Translations under genes and position numbers: made by a program | Part shown: piece after piece, positions 22,822 through 33,910 of the stretch | Layout of the letters: each line of letters opens with the position of its first letter | Position numbering within the stretch: the stretch's first letter is position 1 | Notes under the pieces: generated by a model | Seen by the model: the letters and a program-made list of their open reading frames with translations, nothing else | Databases searched by the model: none | Told to the model about the DNA's origin: nothing | DNA from: Piliocolobus tephrosceles | Taxonomy: Eukaryota > Chordata > Mammalia > Primates > Cercopithecidae | Direction: 5' to 3' | DNA length: 64,000 nucleotides | Assembly: GCF_002776525.5 (NCBI RefSeq) | Contig: NC_045438.1 | Location: forward strand, 146,484,095 to 146,548,094

Positions 22822-24059
22822 ATATATCATATAGAAAAGTTCACAGATACCTAAATCCACTATGAAAAAGAACAACAATAAGCAGGACTTACTCTACCAG
22901 ATGATAGTAAAATATACTACCAAGCCATAGTAACAAAACAGCATAAACTTCAGTGAAAGAACAGAAAGACCAATGGAGCATATCAGAGAGCTGAAGGGCA
23001 ACACCAGCCTAAATAAACAGAATCACCATATGAAAAATTAATGGATTGCTACCTACCACCACATACACATGTGGACTTCAGAGAGATTAAAGTCCTAATT
23101 GTGAAAGATAAAACTATAAAACTGATATTAATAGATAATTTTTGTATCAGAAGAAGAGGGAATATTTTACAAAGCCCCCAGAGTAAAATATTGATAAACT
23201 AAATTACATCAAAATTAAAGACTTCCATTCAATAAAAAGTATAAGAGACAAAAGTTAACAGAAACAGGACAGGCTAGGAGAATACATGTAATGTCTAAAA
23301 CCAGACAGGGACTATCTGGACTATACAAAGAGTGCCTATAAATCAATAGGAAAAGTAAAAAATTTCCAGTAGATAAATGTGCAATGAATATGAAGGGGAA
23401 TTTACAGATGAGAAAAATCCAAAAAAAAAAAAAAACCAAGTCCATGAAGACATAATCAAATCCATCAATAGTCAGATAAAAACAAAACAAAACAAAAAAA
23501 TATATCATTTTACACTCACTAGACAGAAACAGGGAAAATTAGAAAGCTTAATAATGCTAAGTACTGGCGGGAATGTGGGAATAAGCATTCATACTGCTGG
23601 TGGGTGCTTTGACTGGTGAATCATTCCGGAGGTAACCAGTGTACTTTTTGAAATTATACTATATACAGTATCTGAGCTGGGTACATAGCCCTCTGGCTCA
23701 GCAAGTCTACTATTAGGCTACAGCCCAAATAAATTCCCCTTGGTACTTTCCAGTAAGGGATATATCTGAGGCTGTTCACAGTAGTGTTCATGGTGAAGTG
23801 AGATGGAGACAATATAGATGTCCATCCCTGAAAGAGAACAGAAGTAAAATGTATTCTAGGCACACTTCAACAACTATGGGCATTTGGATGCACTAGATGT
23901 ACACATAACACTATCCATGGATCTTAAAACAGAATACTGAGTGGAGAAAATACAAAGAAACAAAATGAGATATATAACTCACATTCACATGAATTAAAAT
24001 GCAGTTACAATAAATTCCAAATATGAAACGATGTGAATTTTGTAAGAACACATCCACTG

Positions 24060-25760
24060 ACAAGTGCATGCATTTTGCACGACTGAGTTCTCGAATGACT
24101 AGGAATGAGGATGAAGGAGAATGTACGCCTGCCAGCGTGTACCCATATGCAAATCAGTAGAGACCTATGAGATTGTGTGTGTCTGTGTGTATAGATCTAT
24201 GTATCAAACAAGAGTTTTACAAAATACACATATTCTTATTCCATATAATGCACTCTGTTTACATTTTCTGTTTCCTTTTTTATTTTTTAATACTGATCTC
24301 TGTCCACAAAATTCATTGCATAACCTAGCAATGCATTACAACTTTACTTTTTAAAACACTGATGTAGACAATAATAAACGCATTACGGTGAGTTCCTGGA
24401 AGAATAATAACAGTGCCATAAAACTAAGAATTGTAAGCAAGAGCCTGAGCACAGGCAGTCGACTTGAGAAAAAACTCTCTCTTGTGCTCCTTCTCCCAGA
24501 GATTCACATTCTCAGGGAATTACCAGGAGTCTGGGTCAGCTCCTCATCACGTGATTCTGACCTCAACAGCACTTCCGGATGGTGAACTTTTCACCCCTAC
24601 TTCAGCCCTGGCCTGTCAGACTGAGGCCAGAAGTAAAGCAGGAAATGATATGCTACTTGCTTAAGCAGAAGGGATATTTTAAAACATAAAGGAACATTTC
24701 TAAGCATTCCTTAAACACATTCAAACGGGAGGTAAATATATAAAAATATGATCCTTCTCCTTTGAAATGGAAACTTGGAAGATACAAAAAAGGCAGAAAT
24801 GCTAAGGAACAAAATAATAAAATAGAAAAAACTTGAAAACAGGAGTAGGTCACCCAGATTTCAAGGGAGCAGGAAGCTAAACGTGTGTAGGAGGAGATGC
24901 TGTATAAGATAGAAAAGTCAATGGGCTGTTTCCAATTTTCAGTTCAATCAATAAAAATTAAAAGCAAACAAAACTTTCTATTCCAAATGAACCGAATATT
25001 GTCTTGTGAGGGCAGCTTTAGGTCCTCTTCCTACCAGAAGCTCTTATCAGAAGACATTTCTTGGCCAATACAGAACATAGCAAATTTTAAGTATTTAAAC
25101 AGTACTATACACTTCTGAGCTAAATAGGGGTAGATGCTTCTGGGCTAACTGAGGTACAGCAAAAAGTGGAGTGCAGAACTCTGTTTCTACCTTTGCAGCT
25201 GTGCCCAAGTGGAGAGATGAGAAGGAGTGACCAGTTTTAGATGCAGAGAGTACCAGGTCTGCAAGTGGAGGGAGGCAGCAGCCCTGGACACGATGTTTCC
25301 TGAAGGGCAGCTTTTGTACAGGGATACTCAAGAGCCAGCTGTATCAGCCTGGGTTTGAAACAGGCATCTATCTAGGGCTATCATCAACTGCTTGTAAAAC
25401 AGAATTAAGTTGGAAGAAGTTATATAAAAGAAAACAACAAAAAACTAAAAAGAACTACATTTCCTAGAATCCATATAACAAAAGGCAGAAGAAATATTAT
25501 CTGTACATAGAGAGGAGTAGATTTTGGTCTATAGGCTAGGAAAAAAAGGTGCAGATAAAGTAGGTGACCAGGGAGCAAAACAAGCAGGCCATAACAGGTG
25601 TAGTAAGAAAGGAAGGGCTACAGCAACCATGAAGTTGTTTTAGCATATTTACCATTTAGTGGTCCTGAAATGACAGGTGTCCAGAAAGTACACGTTATGT
25701 TAAAGATAATAGCCAGCTCTTTTCAATTTTTGATGAAAACATAGCAAGAGAACAGTTATT
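24060..25760. other. Mostly unique DNA, no gene identified
   Basis: The first few hundred bases may be the 3' UTR of the preceding LINE-1. The rest shows no repeat I recognise. GTGAGTTCC at 24389 is a consensus splice donor, but the sequence upstream is full of stops. Confidence 0.4.
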
Positions 25761-25764
25761 CCAA

Positions 25765-25955
25765 AAGCCATCATTTATTGAAAAGGCTCTTGACAATACA
25801 CAATTGCTAATCCTTATGCCAAGTCTGCAAGGTAAGTGACAGCACCTTTTACAAATGAAGAAACAAACCATCATCGATGCTAAGAAAGGTCCTCAGAGTT
25901 GCATAGGAGTAAGAGGCAGAGCCAAGATTTGAGCCTAAGTGTTTCTAATTTCAAA
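25765..25955 (-). mobile_element. MIR SINE
   Basis: CTAATCCTTATGCCAAG, TTTTACAAATGAAGAAACAA, AGGCAGAGCCAAGATTTGAG and CCTAAGTGTTTCTAATTTC give the reverse MIR order. Confidence 0.8.
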
Positions 25956-26069
25956 ATATCTTTCTGTTCAGCATACTGACACTCAAAAAGTATATGTAGG
26001 AGAAAACTGATTAAGCAAGACATCAAAAAGAATTTCCTCCACTTAAAAACACTAAAATGGGTTAAGCAT

Positions 26070-26240
26070 TGAAGGTGTAAACTAACAATGTCAATTTCCC
26101 GGTTTTAATAATGGTACTGTGGATATTAAAGATAGTATCATTGGGGAAGCTGGGTGAAGGGTACATGAGAACTCTGTATAAGTTTTGAACCTCCTTGAGG
26201 CCTAAGATTCCTTTAAGCTTACAAGTGTCTTTTTAAAATA
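26070..26240 (+). mobile_element. Old LINE-1 3' UTR fragment
   Basis: ACAATGTCAATTTCCCGG, GGGGAAGCTGGGTGAAGGG and GAACTCTGTATAAG match the 3' end of old L1 families (for example L1ME/L1MB), just short of their A-rich end. Confidence 0.75.
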
Positions 26241-26669
26241 AGGGAACAGACTTTTTGGAAAGTTATACAGCATCTTTCTCCTTTGGATACATTTTTTTTT
26301 AAAAAAAAAAGCTAATTCTCAGTTGTCTGCAGTAACCTAAATACTGCAAGAAATAAAATGATATTGAATCCCTTCAACTCTCATTCAATTTTAATAAACT
26401 TTATTAAGTGCATATTAATGAAGTACATGGTACTGTACAATTTCATCTATATAAATTTGTGTGCTCCCACATTCAAAGTTTTCTCATTTTTGTCTTTGTC
26501 TACCATGCTGACATACAGGAACCAAGGAAATACAGCTACCGGTGATATGTACATTGAACATCATGAAACTGAAATGCCTACCTGACATTAAAAGAACATT
26601 TGATAAGAAAATTTACATTTTTATCCTAAGAATTACTACTTTTTTTTTTAGTAAATATGACAATTTTGA

Positions 26670-26845
26670 AATAGCAATCATTTATTGAATGTTTTTTGTC
26701 ACTAAATTCACTTACAATCAGCACTACAAAGGAAAAAGGGATCTTCTTGTTTTATAAATAAAGATAGACTCTTAAAGATTACTTTGCCAAAGTCATACCA
26801 CTATTAAGTGGCAAAATGAGAATTCAAACTCAGATTTCTAAACAT
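26670..26845 (-). mobile_element. MIR SINE, diverged
   Basis: ATCATTTATTGAATG, GACTCTTAAAGATTACTTTG, CCAAAGTCATACCACTATTA and AGTGGCAAAATGAGAATTC keep the reverse MIR order. Confidence 0.7.
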
Positions 26846-26849
26846 GACA

Positions 26850-27673
26850 CACTTTCCACTATCTCTGCCCCTCCATACTTTCATTCCTACAGTTAAAAGA
26901 CGTCTATTATATCCTTTACCAACCAAACCTTCACGGGAAAATATCCATTCTAAGTACATTTACACGTTTTTTTTTAAATTCTCAATATTCATTCCTGGCT
27001 CCTATTTAAAGTTAAAGTTTGTTACTGAAGCTGAAGAAAAATCTTACAAGAATGAAAGAAATGCAAGTGGTATTCCAAGTAACAATATGTGCATGCTCCA
27101 GTGGGAAACATGAGAAAAGCATCTGCCAAATTCATTTTGGCCCCATGTGATACTATCTCACTGATCTGGGTCCAACTTACATTTGTTTCTTTCTTTCTTT
27201 CCCTCCCCCATTTCCTCATCGTTCCAGAAGCATATAAAAACCATAGCAAGGAAGCTAGATAGAATTTCCAAGAATACACTGAAAACACTGTCAAATAAGA
27301 GAATGGCTATCTAGTCCAAGTGTAACTTCATTTGAATTAAGAAAAATCTAAAATGCTAAAACAAATCTTTCTGGAATCAGGAAAAAAAAATAAAGAAAGA
27401 AACAACATTATCTAAATATTGATTATAAAAACCAATAGGTTTGTAGGGAGAAATTCTCAAAAGAACTAATTAAATATGCCTTTTAATCTGTACTTATGCA
27501 CAGGGCACTATAATTTAGTATGAGTCAGCCTTCAAGCCGGATGTACTTTTTAATTCAAACTTACATTTAAAATCTTTAATTATGCTTAATTCTACTTCTA
27601 GCTTTTGTTCCCCTGCACTGATCCCTATCTGTTCAACCCTGATGCAAATGAATCTCCGATTTCTGATACTTAC
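26850..27673. other. Unique DNA, no gene identified
   Basis: No repeat family recognised beyond a short TTTC run at 27185-27200. A GTAAGTTGG donor-like site on the minus strand near 27176 lies next to a purine-rich open stretch, but it does not fit the phase of the candidate exons. Confidence 0.4.
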
Positions 27674-27732
27674 AGTGAAACACATCATTTTCGAAGATCC
27701 ATAAACTTTACAATATTGTTCTTGACTTCTAT
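27674..27732 (-). other. Candidate internal exon, minus strand, weak
   Basis: On the minus strand 59 nt lie between ATTTCAAATGCAG and the donor GTAAGTATC. The donor is strong. The acceptor has a poor pyrimidine tract. With two nucleotides borrowed by the previous codon, the frame reads RSQEQYCKVYGSSKMMCFT and ends at a codon boundary. The two entry nucleotides fit the single nucleotide left over by the candidate exon at 33136-33252. I do not recognise the peptide. A 59-nt segment is often open by chance, so this could easily be spurious. Confidence 0.15.
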
Positions 27733-28000
27733 CTGCATTTGAAATCTTTAAAGTCTAATCTATGTAACTGGTATTTCCTTTTTTAAAAGAAACAGTTGGT
27801 TCTCAATCAGTCAAGCTTTTAAAAAATCAAAGTAAAATGGCTAATTGACTTATACTTTTAAAATCACCTAGGCATTTTCCCCTTACGGTGATATTTTATA
27901 GCATCCCTATTTCTTTCCTTCCAACTTCTTGGTGAATTAAGGGACAGTACCATAGTAGTACAACAGTAAAGAAAAAAAAAACTTTATAAAAAGTCAAACA

Positions 28001-28309
28001 TGGCTCGGCGTGGGGGCTCATGCCTGTAATGCTAGCACTTCGGGAGGCCGAGGTGGGCAGATCACCTGAGGTCAGGAGTTCGAGACCAGCCTGACCAACA
28101 TGGAGAAATCCTGTCTCTACTAAACATACAAAATTAGCTGGGCATGGTGGCATATGCCTGTAATCCCAGCTAATAGGGAGGCTGAGGCAGGAGAATCGCT
28201 TGAACCTGGGAGGCGGAGGTTGCAGTGAGCCGAGATCGCGCCATTGTACTCTAGCCTGAGCAACAAGAGCGAAACTCCATCTCAAAAAAATAAAATAAAA
28301 TAAAACAAA
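28001..28309 (+). mobile_element. AluS-type SINE with 15-bp target duplication
   Basis: Full length with a tail of TAAAA repeats. ATAAAAAGTCAAACA flanks it at 27986-28000 and 28310-28324. Confidence 0.96.
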
Positions 28310-28489
28310 ATAAAAAGTCAAACACATAGGCTAAAAAATCCTGTCTTTTCCTTCTAACTAGATATCAACTAATAAACAATATTAGTGAATATTTTCATTC
28401 TTGTATTTAGGGGATTAAGTAATAATGCTATGAAGTCTTGTCTATAAGTCTCCCCCCATCCCACTCCCAACAAAAAGATGAGACTAAAT

Positions 28490-29090
28490 AACTGTGTCAG
28501 GCATTGTATTAACCTAGGAAATACCACAGGAATATTTTGGTACTCTATCTAACAGGTTCACACTCTAATGGAGGAGATAAAGTTAATAGACAATGATGAT
28601 TCAGTGTGATGAGGGATGCTACAAGGACAGAGTGCCTGAGAAATATACAGGAGGGACTGATATGGTTTGGCTGTGTTCCCACCCAAACCTCGTCTTGAAT
28701 TGTAGCTCCCACAATTCCCATGTGTTATGAGAGAGAGCCAATGGGAGATAATTGAACCATGGGGACAGTTTCCCCCGTACTGTTCTCATGATAGTGATAA
28801 GTCTCACAAGATCTGATGGTTTTTATACAGGGAAACCACTTTTGCTTGGCTCTCTCATTCTCTCTTGAAACTGCCATGTAAGAAGTCCCACCATGATTGT
28901 GAGGTCTCCCCAGCCATATGGAACTGTCCACTAAGCCTCTTTTTCTTTATAAATTACCCAGTCTCAGGTATGTCTTTATCAACAGTGTGAAAACGGACTA
29001 ATACAGGGACATTTAACACAACCTGAAGAGAAAGGATTTCAGGGTGTTCAGAAGAATTCCCCAAAAGAAGTGGTGTCCAAGAGAGACTAG
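28490..29090 (-). mobile_element. L2 LINE, split by an LTR
   Basis: The left part runs from GTCAGGCATTGTATTAACC through CACTCTAATGGAGGAGATAA to GGGATGCTACAAGGACAG. The right part starts at CATTTAACACAACCTG. Together they follow the reverse of the L2 3' end. A solo LTR at 28658-29005 separates them. Confidence 0.7.
28658..29005 (+). mobile_element. Solo LTR of THE1/MST MaLR type
   Basis: It begins TGATATGGTTTGGCTGTG and ends AACGGACTAATACA. It carries the landmarks AGATCTGATGG and TATAAATTACCCAGTCTC. It is 348 bp long, the usual length, and is flanked by the 5-bp duplication GGGAC at 28653-28657 and 29006-29010. No internal retroviral region remains, so it is a product of LTR-LTR recombination. 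Confidence 0.95.
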
Positions 29091-29094
29091 AAAA

Positions 29095-29850
29095 TAAGTA
29101 ACCACTTTGCATCCACTAAGACGGCTATATTTAAAAAGATTGACAATAACCAGTAACAGGAAGGATATAGAGAAATTGGAAACCTCATACATTACTGGTG
29201 AGAAGGTAAAAGGGTACAGCCAGTTTGGAAGACAGTTTGGCAGTTCCTCAAAATGTTAGGTATAGAATTACCCTATGACCCAGCAATGTCACTCCTAAAT
29301 ATATATCCAAGAGGACTGAAAACATACATCCACATAAAAACTTGTACATGAATGTTCATAGCAGCATTATTCTAAACAGTCAAAAGTAGAAACATTTTAA
29401 ATGTCTCTCAACTGATGAATCAATAAACAAAATGTGCTCCATTCCAAAATGGAATATTATTCAGTCATAAAAAAAGAACAAAATAGCAATTCATGCTACC
29501 ACATGTATGAACATAGACAAACCTTAAAAACCTATGCTCAGTGAAAAAAGTCAGATACAAAAGGTCATAAATTGTATGATACCATTTACACAAAATGCCC
29601 AAAATAGGCAAATCCTCAGATACAGAAAGTAGATTAGTGGTTTCCAGGGACTGAGAAGAAGAGGAAAATGGGGAGCACCTACTAATGGGCATGGGTTTCC
29701 CACTGAGGTGATGAAAAAAGTCTGAAATTAGATCATGGAATTTTAGATCATGAAGAGTCATGCAATTTTGTGAATATACTAAAAACCACTGAATTCTACA
29801 TGTGAAAATATTTGTGTAGCATATAAATAATCTCTTAAAAAAGAAAAAAA
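29095..29850 (+). mobile_element. Old LINE-1 (L1M-type) 3' end
   Basis: GGATATAGAGAAATTGGAAA, CCTATGACCCAGCAATGTC, ATTATTCAGTCATAAAAAAA and GTAGATTAGTGGTTTCC are signature phrases of the L1 ORF2 end and 3' UTR. The sequence is degenerate and 5'-truncated. Confidence 0.9.
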
Positions 29851-29949
29851 TAATAGTGAATATTTGAAAATATGGAACAAAGGAATCAACAGGAAGAAAA
29901 AGAAGGGGGAAGTGACAAAAATGACAGCTGATAAGGAGAAAGGAGAAAC

Positions 29950-31747
29950 TGAGGTGGGCTCCAGCACAAGAAGACGCAGGTTCCAGAGCAGGAAGAGGAG
30001 GTAGGTCTCAGAGCAGGAAGCAGGAGGAAGATCCCAGAGCAGGAAGCAGGAGGAAGATCCCAGAGCAGGAAGGAGGAGGCAGGTTCCAGAGCAGGAAGAG
30101 GAGGTAGGTCTCAGAGCAGGAAGCAGGAGGCAGGTTCCAGAGCAGGAAGGAGGAGGCAGGTTCCAGAGTAGGAAGGAGGAGGCAGATCGCAGAGCAGGAA
30201 TGAGGAGGCAGGTACCAGTGCAGGAAGGAGGAGGTGGGTTCCAGAACCGAAAGGAGAAGGCATATTCCAGAGTAGTAAAGAGGAGGCAGGTTCCAGAGCA
30301 GGAAGGAGGAGCCAGATCCCAGAGTAGGAAGGAGGCGGCAGGTCCCAGAGCAGGAAGGAGGAGGTAGGTTTCAGCACAGGAAGGAGGAGGCGGGTTCTAA
30401 AGCATAAAGAAGGAGGCCGATCCCAGAGCAGTAAAGAGGAGGTGGGTTCCAGAGCAGAAAGGAGGAGGCGGATGCCAGAGCAAGAAGGAGGAGGCAGATC
30501 CCAGAGTGGTAAAGAGGAAACAGGTTCCAGAGCAGTGAGGAAGAGGTAGGTTCCAGAGGAGGAAGGAGGAGAAGGAGACTGTCTATGGCCATACCATCCT
30601 GAACACACCCGATCTCATCTGATCTCAGAAGCTAAGCAGGGTCGGGCCTGGTTAGTACTTGGATGGGAGGAAGGAGGAGACAGGCTCCAGAGCAAGAAGA
30701 GGGAATTGGTTCCAGAGCAGGAAGGAGAAGGCAGATCCCAGAGTAGTAGAGGAGGCAGGTTCCAGAGCAGGTAGGAGGTAGTTTCCAAAGCAGGAAGGAG
30801 CAGGCAGATCCCAGTGCAGGAAGGAGGAGGAGGTAGATCTCAGAGCAGGAAGGAGAAGACAGGTTCCAGAGCAGAAAAGAGGAGGCAGGTTCCAGAGCAA
30901 GAAGTGGGAGTTGGTTCCAGAGCAGAAACATGAAGATGGGTTTTGGCAATCTCAGAGCAGGAGGAAGAAGGTAGTTCCCAGCTCAGGAAGGAGGCAGGTT
31001 CCAGGGCAGGAAAAAGGAAGAAAGAGGAGGCAGTTTTCAGAGCAGGAAGGAGGAGGCAGATCCCAGTGCCAGAAGGAGGAGGCAGATTCCAGGTCAGGAA
31101 GAAGTAGGTGGCTCCAGAACAGGAATACAGAGGTGAGTTTCAGCACTTCCAGAGCAGGAAGAAGGAGTAGCAGGTTCCAGAGCAGGAGGAGGCGGCAGAT
31201 CCCAGAGCAAGATGAAGGAGAAGGCAGGTTCCACAGCAGGAAGGAGGAGGCAGGTTCCAGGGCAGGAAGGAGGAGAAGGCAGGTTCCAGAGCAGGAAGGA
31301 GGAGGCAGATCCCAGTGCAAGATGAAGGAGAAGGCAGGTTCCAGAGCAGGAAAGAGCAGGCAGACCCCAGTGCAGGAAGGAGGAGAAGGCAGGTTCCAGA
31401 GCAGGGAGGAGGAGGTGGGTTCCAGAGCAGGAAGGAGGAGGCTGGTTCCAGAGCAGGAAGGAGGAAGCAAATCTCAGTGCGAGATGAAGGAGAAGGCAGG
31501 TTCCAGAGCAAGAAAAGGAAGGTGGTTCCAGAGCAGGAACGTGGAGGTGGGTTTTGGAAGTTTCCGAGCAGGAAGGAGGAGAAGGCAGTTTCCAGAGCAG
31601 GAAGGAGGAGGCAGGCTGCAGAACAGGAAGAAGGAGGTGGTTCCGAAGCCGGATGAAGGAGGTGGGTTTCAGCAGTTTCAGAGCAGGAAGAAGGAGATGG
31701 TTCCGGAGCAGTGAGGAGGAGGTGGTTCCAGAGCAGGAGAAGAAGGA
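29950..31747. repeat. Purine-rich minisatellite, unit about 26 bp
   Basis: Roughly 60 to 65 imperfect units of the type GTTCCAGAGCAGGAAGGAGG followed by AGGCAG. The commonest spacing is 26 bp, with variants of about 21 to 30 bp. Nearly all G and A lie on the plus strand apart from the TTCCAG core. The units contain almost no stop codons on either strand, so long open frames (for example 30911-31714 plus and 30952-31470 minus) are a by-product. A 5S rRNA fragment at 30581-30669 interrupts the array. Confidence 0.98.
30581..30669 (+). pseudogene. RNA5SP: 5S rRNA pseudogene, 3'-truncated, inside minisatellite
   Basis: Eighty-nine nucleotides align without gaps to nucleotides 1-89 of vertebrate 5S rRNA, recalled from memory. 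There are six substitutions, at 5S positions 6, 17, 25, 27, 37 and 47. All are C-to-T or G-to-A, and five fall at CpG sites, the signature of methylated DNA decay. Positions 48-89 are identical, so box A and the intermediate element are intact. Box C is cut, and the last 32 nt are missing. Array sequence follows directly after GGATGGGAG. There is no A tail and no clear target-site duplication. Normal 5S RNA is the Pol III-made ribosomal component; this copy cannot make a complete one. Confidence 0.96.
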
Positions 31748-32293
31748 ACTAAGTGAGACTGGGATGTGGTTTGCCTTTCACTAGTGACAAAGCACTGAAA
31801 GTGAGTACAGGTTAATTGTGCAGGCCTGGAGGCAAAATTTGAGGGAGTTGACATCTAAAGCTTCTTTTCTGACTGGCAGTAACTGGCAACTTGGAGGGGT
31901 AGGAAATTCGAGGTGAATGCAGGACGTTAAGAACAAACTCTGAAGAACAGGAAACACAGACTGATGAGAAAATAAGCCAGTTATTGGAAGTTTCCCCCTA
32001 TTTAAAAACAACAACAACATCCATGTTTAACACTGTAAAATAATTTACTTAACCATAAAATGAATAGGAGCATCTCAGAAGAGATTTTCTCCACTGTCCA
32101 GTCTCCTGGCTCCAGGCAGCAGGCTTACCACCTGCTGGTTTTTACAGAAAAATTTGCATCTTTTTCAATACTCTCTTATTCTGTTCACCAACTGCTCCAG
32201 TCCTGCAGCAGGTTGTTTCTTAGTTTATTTGTTTTCCTCAAATTTTAAGATTATTTCAACAACTGGGTACTGTAGATATAAAAAAAGGATATG
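31748..32293. other. Unique DNA, nothing identified
   Basis: Spacer between the minisatellite and an Alu. It has a short (AAC)n at about 32006 and no recognised repeat or gene. Confidence 0.4.
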
Positions 32294-32589
32294 AGGCCAG
32301 GTGTGGTGGTTCACACCTGTAATCCCAGCAATTTGGGAGGTTGAGGCAGGAGTTTGAGACCAGCCTGGACAACAGGCTAAGAACCCTGTTTCTAGTTTTT
32401 AAAAAATGAAAAAAACTTAGCTCGATGTGGCGGCATGTTCCTGCAATCCCAGCTACTTGAGAGGCTGAGGCGAGAGGGTCACTAGAGCCTAGGAGTTTAA
32501 GGCTGTGGTGAGCTAGGATCGTGCCACTGCACTGCAGCCTGAGTATCAGAGTGAAACCCTGTCTCCAAAAAATAAAATTAAAAAAAAAA
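32294..32589 (+). mobile_element. AluJ-type SINE
   Basis: Old, diverged copy from AGGCCAGGTGTGGTGGTTC to an A-rich tail. The left monomer has a deletion just after GGTTGAGGCAGGAG. Confidence 0.92.
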
Positions 32590-32677
32590 TGGATTTGATG
32601 ATGCTCATTATAAAGCTTTCCATCACCATAACAGGAAACAAGCTTTTCTCCTTACTCATTGTATCTTATTTTTCTCT

Positions 32678-32982
32678 TCTCTTTTTTTTTTTTTTTTTTT
32701 GAAAGAAGTCTCGTTCTTGTTCCCCAGGCTTGAATGCAATGGCTTGATCTTGGCTCACTGCAACCTCCTCCTCCCAGGTTCAAACAATTCTCCTGCCTCT
32801 ACCTCCCAAGTAGCTGGGATTAAGGCGCCTGCCACCACGCCTGGCTAAATTTTGTATTTTTTAGTAGAGACAGGGTTTCACCATGTTGGCCAGGCTGGTC
32901 TCAAACTCCTGACCTCAGATAATTCACCTACCTTGGCCTCCCAAAGTGCTGGGATTACAGGCGTGTGCCACCACGCATGGCC
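32678..32982 (-). mobile_element. AluS-type SINE
   Basis: The plus strand starts with a T run and ends ACCACGCATGGCC. ATTTTTCTCT flanks it at 32668-32677 and 32983-32992. Confidence 0.95.
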
Positions 32983-33135
32983 ATTTTTCTCTATTAGTAT
33001 TTCATAATTTTTTCAACATCAAGAAACCAGGATTCTATTTGATATGTTCTAATTAATAAGACATGTTAATGATCTTTATTTTCTATGCTTTAGTAATGAG
33101 CAATTCATACTTAAATGAATAAAATTAGCTTTTAC

Positions 33136-33252
33136 CTTCAGGTGGTAAAGTTGACCTCAAGTCTGAGCTGAAGATTTTCTCAGAAACTTTCAAATCAAGA
33201 TCCAGATCTCCACAGATAAGAATAATGGAGTGACTCCACCAGCAGATTTTAC
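33136..33252 (-). other. Candidate internal coding exon, minus strand
   Basis: On the minus strand 117 nt (39 codons' worth) sit between a good acceptor (TTCTAATAAATCATTGCTTT then TTCTGTAG) and a good donor (CTGAAG then GTAAAAGC). A branch-like TTCTAAT lies about 27 nt upstream of the acceptor. Two frames are closed. The third is open throughout and starts KICWWSHSIILICGDLDLDL, ending in SDLRSTLPPE. It takes two entry nucleotides and leaves one, so it could be skipped without a frame change. It lies in a unique island between Alus. I do not recognise the protein. A 117-nt stretch is open in at least one frame fairly often by chance, so the splice signals carry most of the weight. Confidence 0.3.
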
Positions 33253-33394
33253 CTACAGAAAAAGCAATGATTTATTAGAACTTTGTGTGAAGGAGAGGTG
33301 TTGCATAGTTATTACTGAATCATGTAAACATACCAAGTCTCCAAATAGTACTAAAGTTTTTTATTTCTACTCATTAGGCAAATATATACCAGTT

Positions 33395-33910
33395 AACATT
33401 TTTTGAAAGCTTCCTATATTGCTGGTATTTTTTCACATGTAACCACATTTGTTTCTTTTTTTTCTTTTTTCTTTTTTTTTTTTTTTTGAGATGAAGTCTC
33501 ACTCTGTGGCCCAGGCTAGAGTGCAGTGGTGTGATCTCTGCTCACTGCAACCTCCTTCTCCCAGGTACAAGCGATTCTCCTGTCTCAGCCTCCTGAGTAG
33601 CTGGGACTACAGGTGCGCACCACCATGCCCAGTTAATTTTTGTATTTTTAACAGAGATAGGGTTTTGCCATGTTGATCAGGCTGGTCTCAAACTCCTGAC
33701 CTCAAGTGATCTGCCTGCCTCGGCCTGCCAAAGTGCAGGGATTACAGGCATGAGACACCGTGCCTGGCCCATATTTCTTTCTTATCATTGATGTCATTTT
33801 GCAGATGAAGAAAATGGAACACAGCTAGCGAATGACGGTCACGATTTGTACCCAAGGATTCTGGCTCTAGGTTCTGAGTTCTTAATCACAGAACAACCTT
33901 AACACACTGT
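33395..33910 (-). mobile_element. MIR SINE split by an Alu
   Basis: The left part (TTTTTTGAAAGCTTCCTATA) and the right part (CATTTTGCAGATGAAGAAAA, GGATTCTGGCTCTAGG) fit one reverse MIR. An Alu at 33453-33769 separates them. Confidence 0.65.
33453..33769 (-). mobile_element. AluS-type SINE
   Basis: T/C-rich tail, then GAGATGAAGTCTCACTCTG, ending CACCGTGCCTGGCC on the plus strand. Confidence 0.95.

Larger units (their letters stand above)
22255..24055 (+). mobile_element. Old LINE-1 (L1M-type) ORF2 3' part, Alu-interrupted
   Basis: Degenerate ORF2 sequence in sense orientation. Landmarks are TTCAATAATATTCCAATC near 22451, GGACTTACTCTACCAGATGA at 22884, the CATAGTAACAAAACAGCATA block and GGCACACTTCAACAACTATG. 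Many stops and frameshifts are present. An Alu sits at 22527-22821, and a 49-bp tandem duplication at 22362-22459. Confidence 0.85.

Noticed and set aside
26291..26310. T8/A10 palindrome
   Set aside because: A simple T run followed by an A run, common in AT-rich DNA.
27896..28327. 143-codon minus-strand frame
   Set aside because: It is Alu antisense translation with typical Alu-frame phrases, not a gene.
30911..31714. 267-codon open frame rich in E, G, R and Q
   Set aside because: It is a translation of the minisatellite. Units lack stops in all frames on both strands, so long frames arise without selection; the minus strand is equally open (172 codons at 30952-31470).
29950..31747. Array as a PRDM9-type recombination hotspot or CRISPR-like repeat
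   Set aside because: Units are head-to-tail and contiguous without spacers, and the host is a primate. PRDM9 motifs differ between species, so no binding claim can be made from sequence alone.
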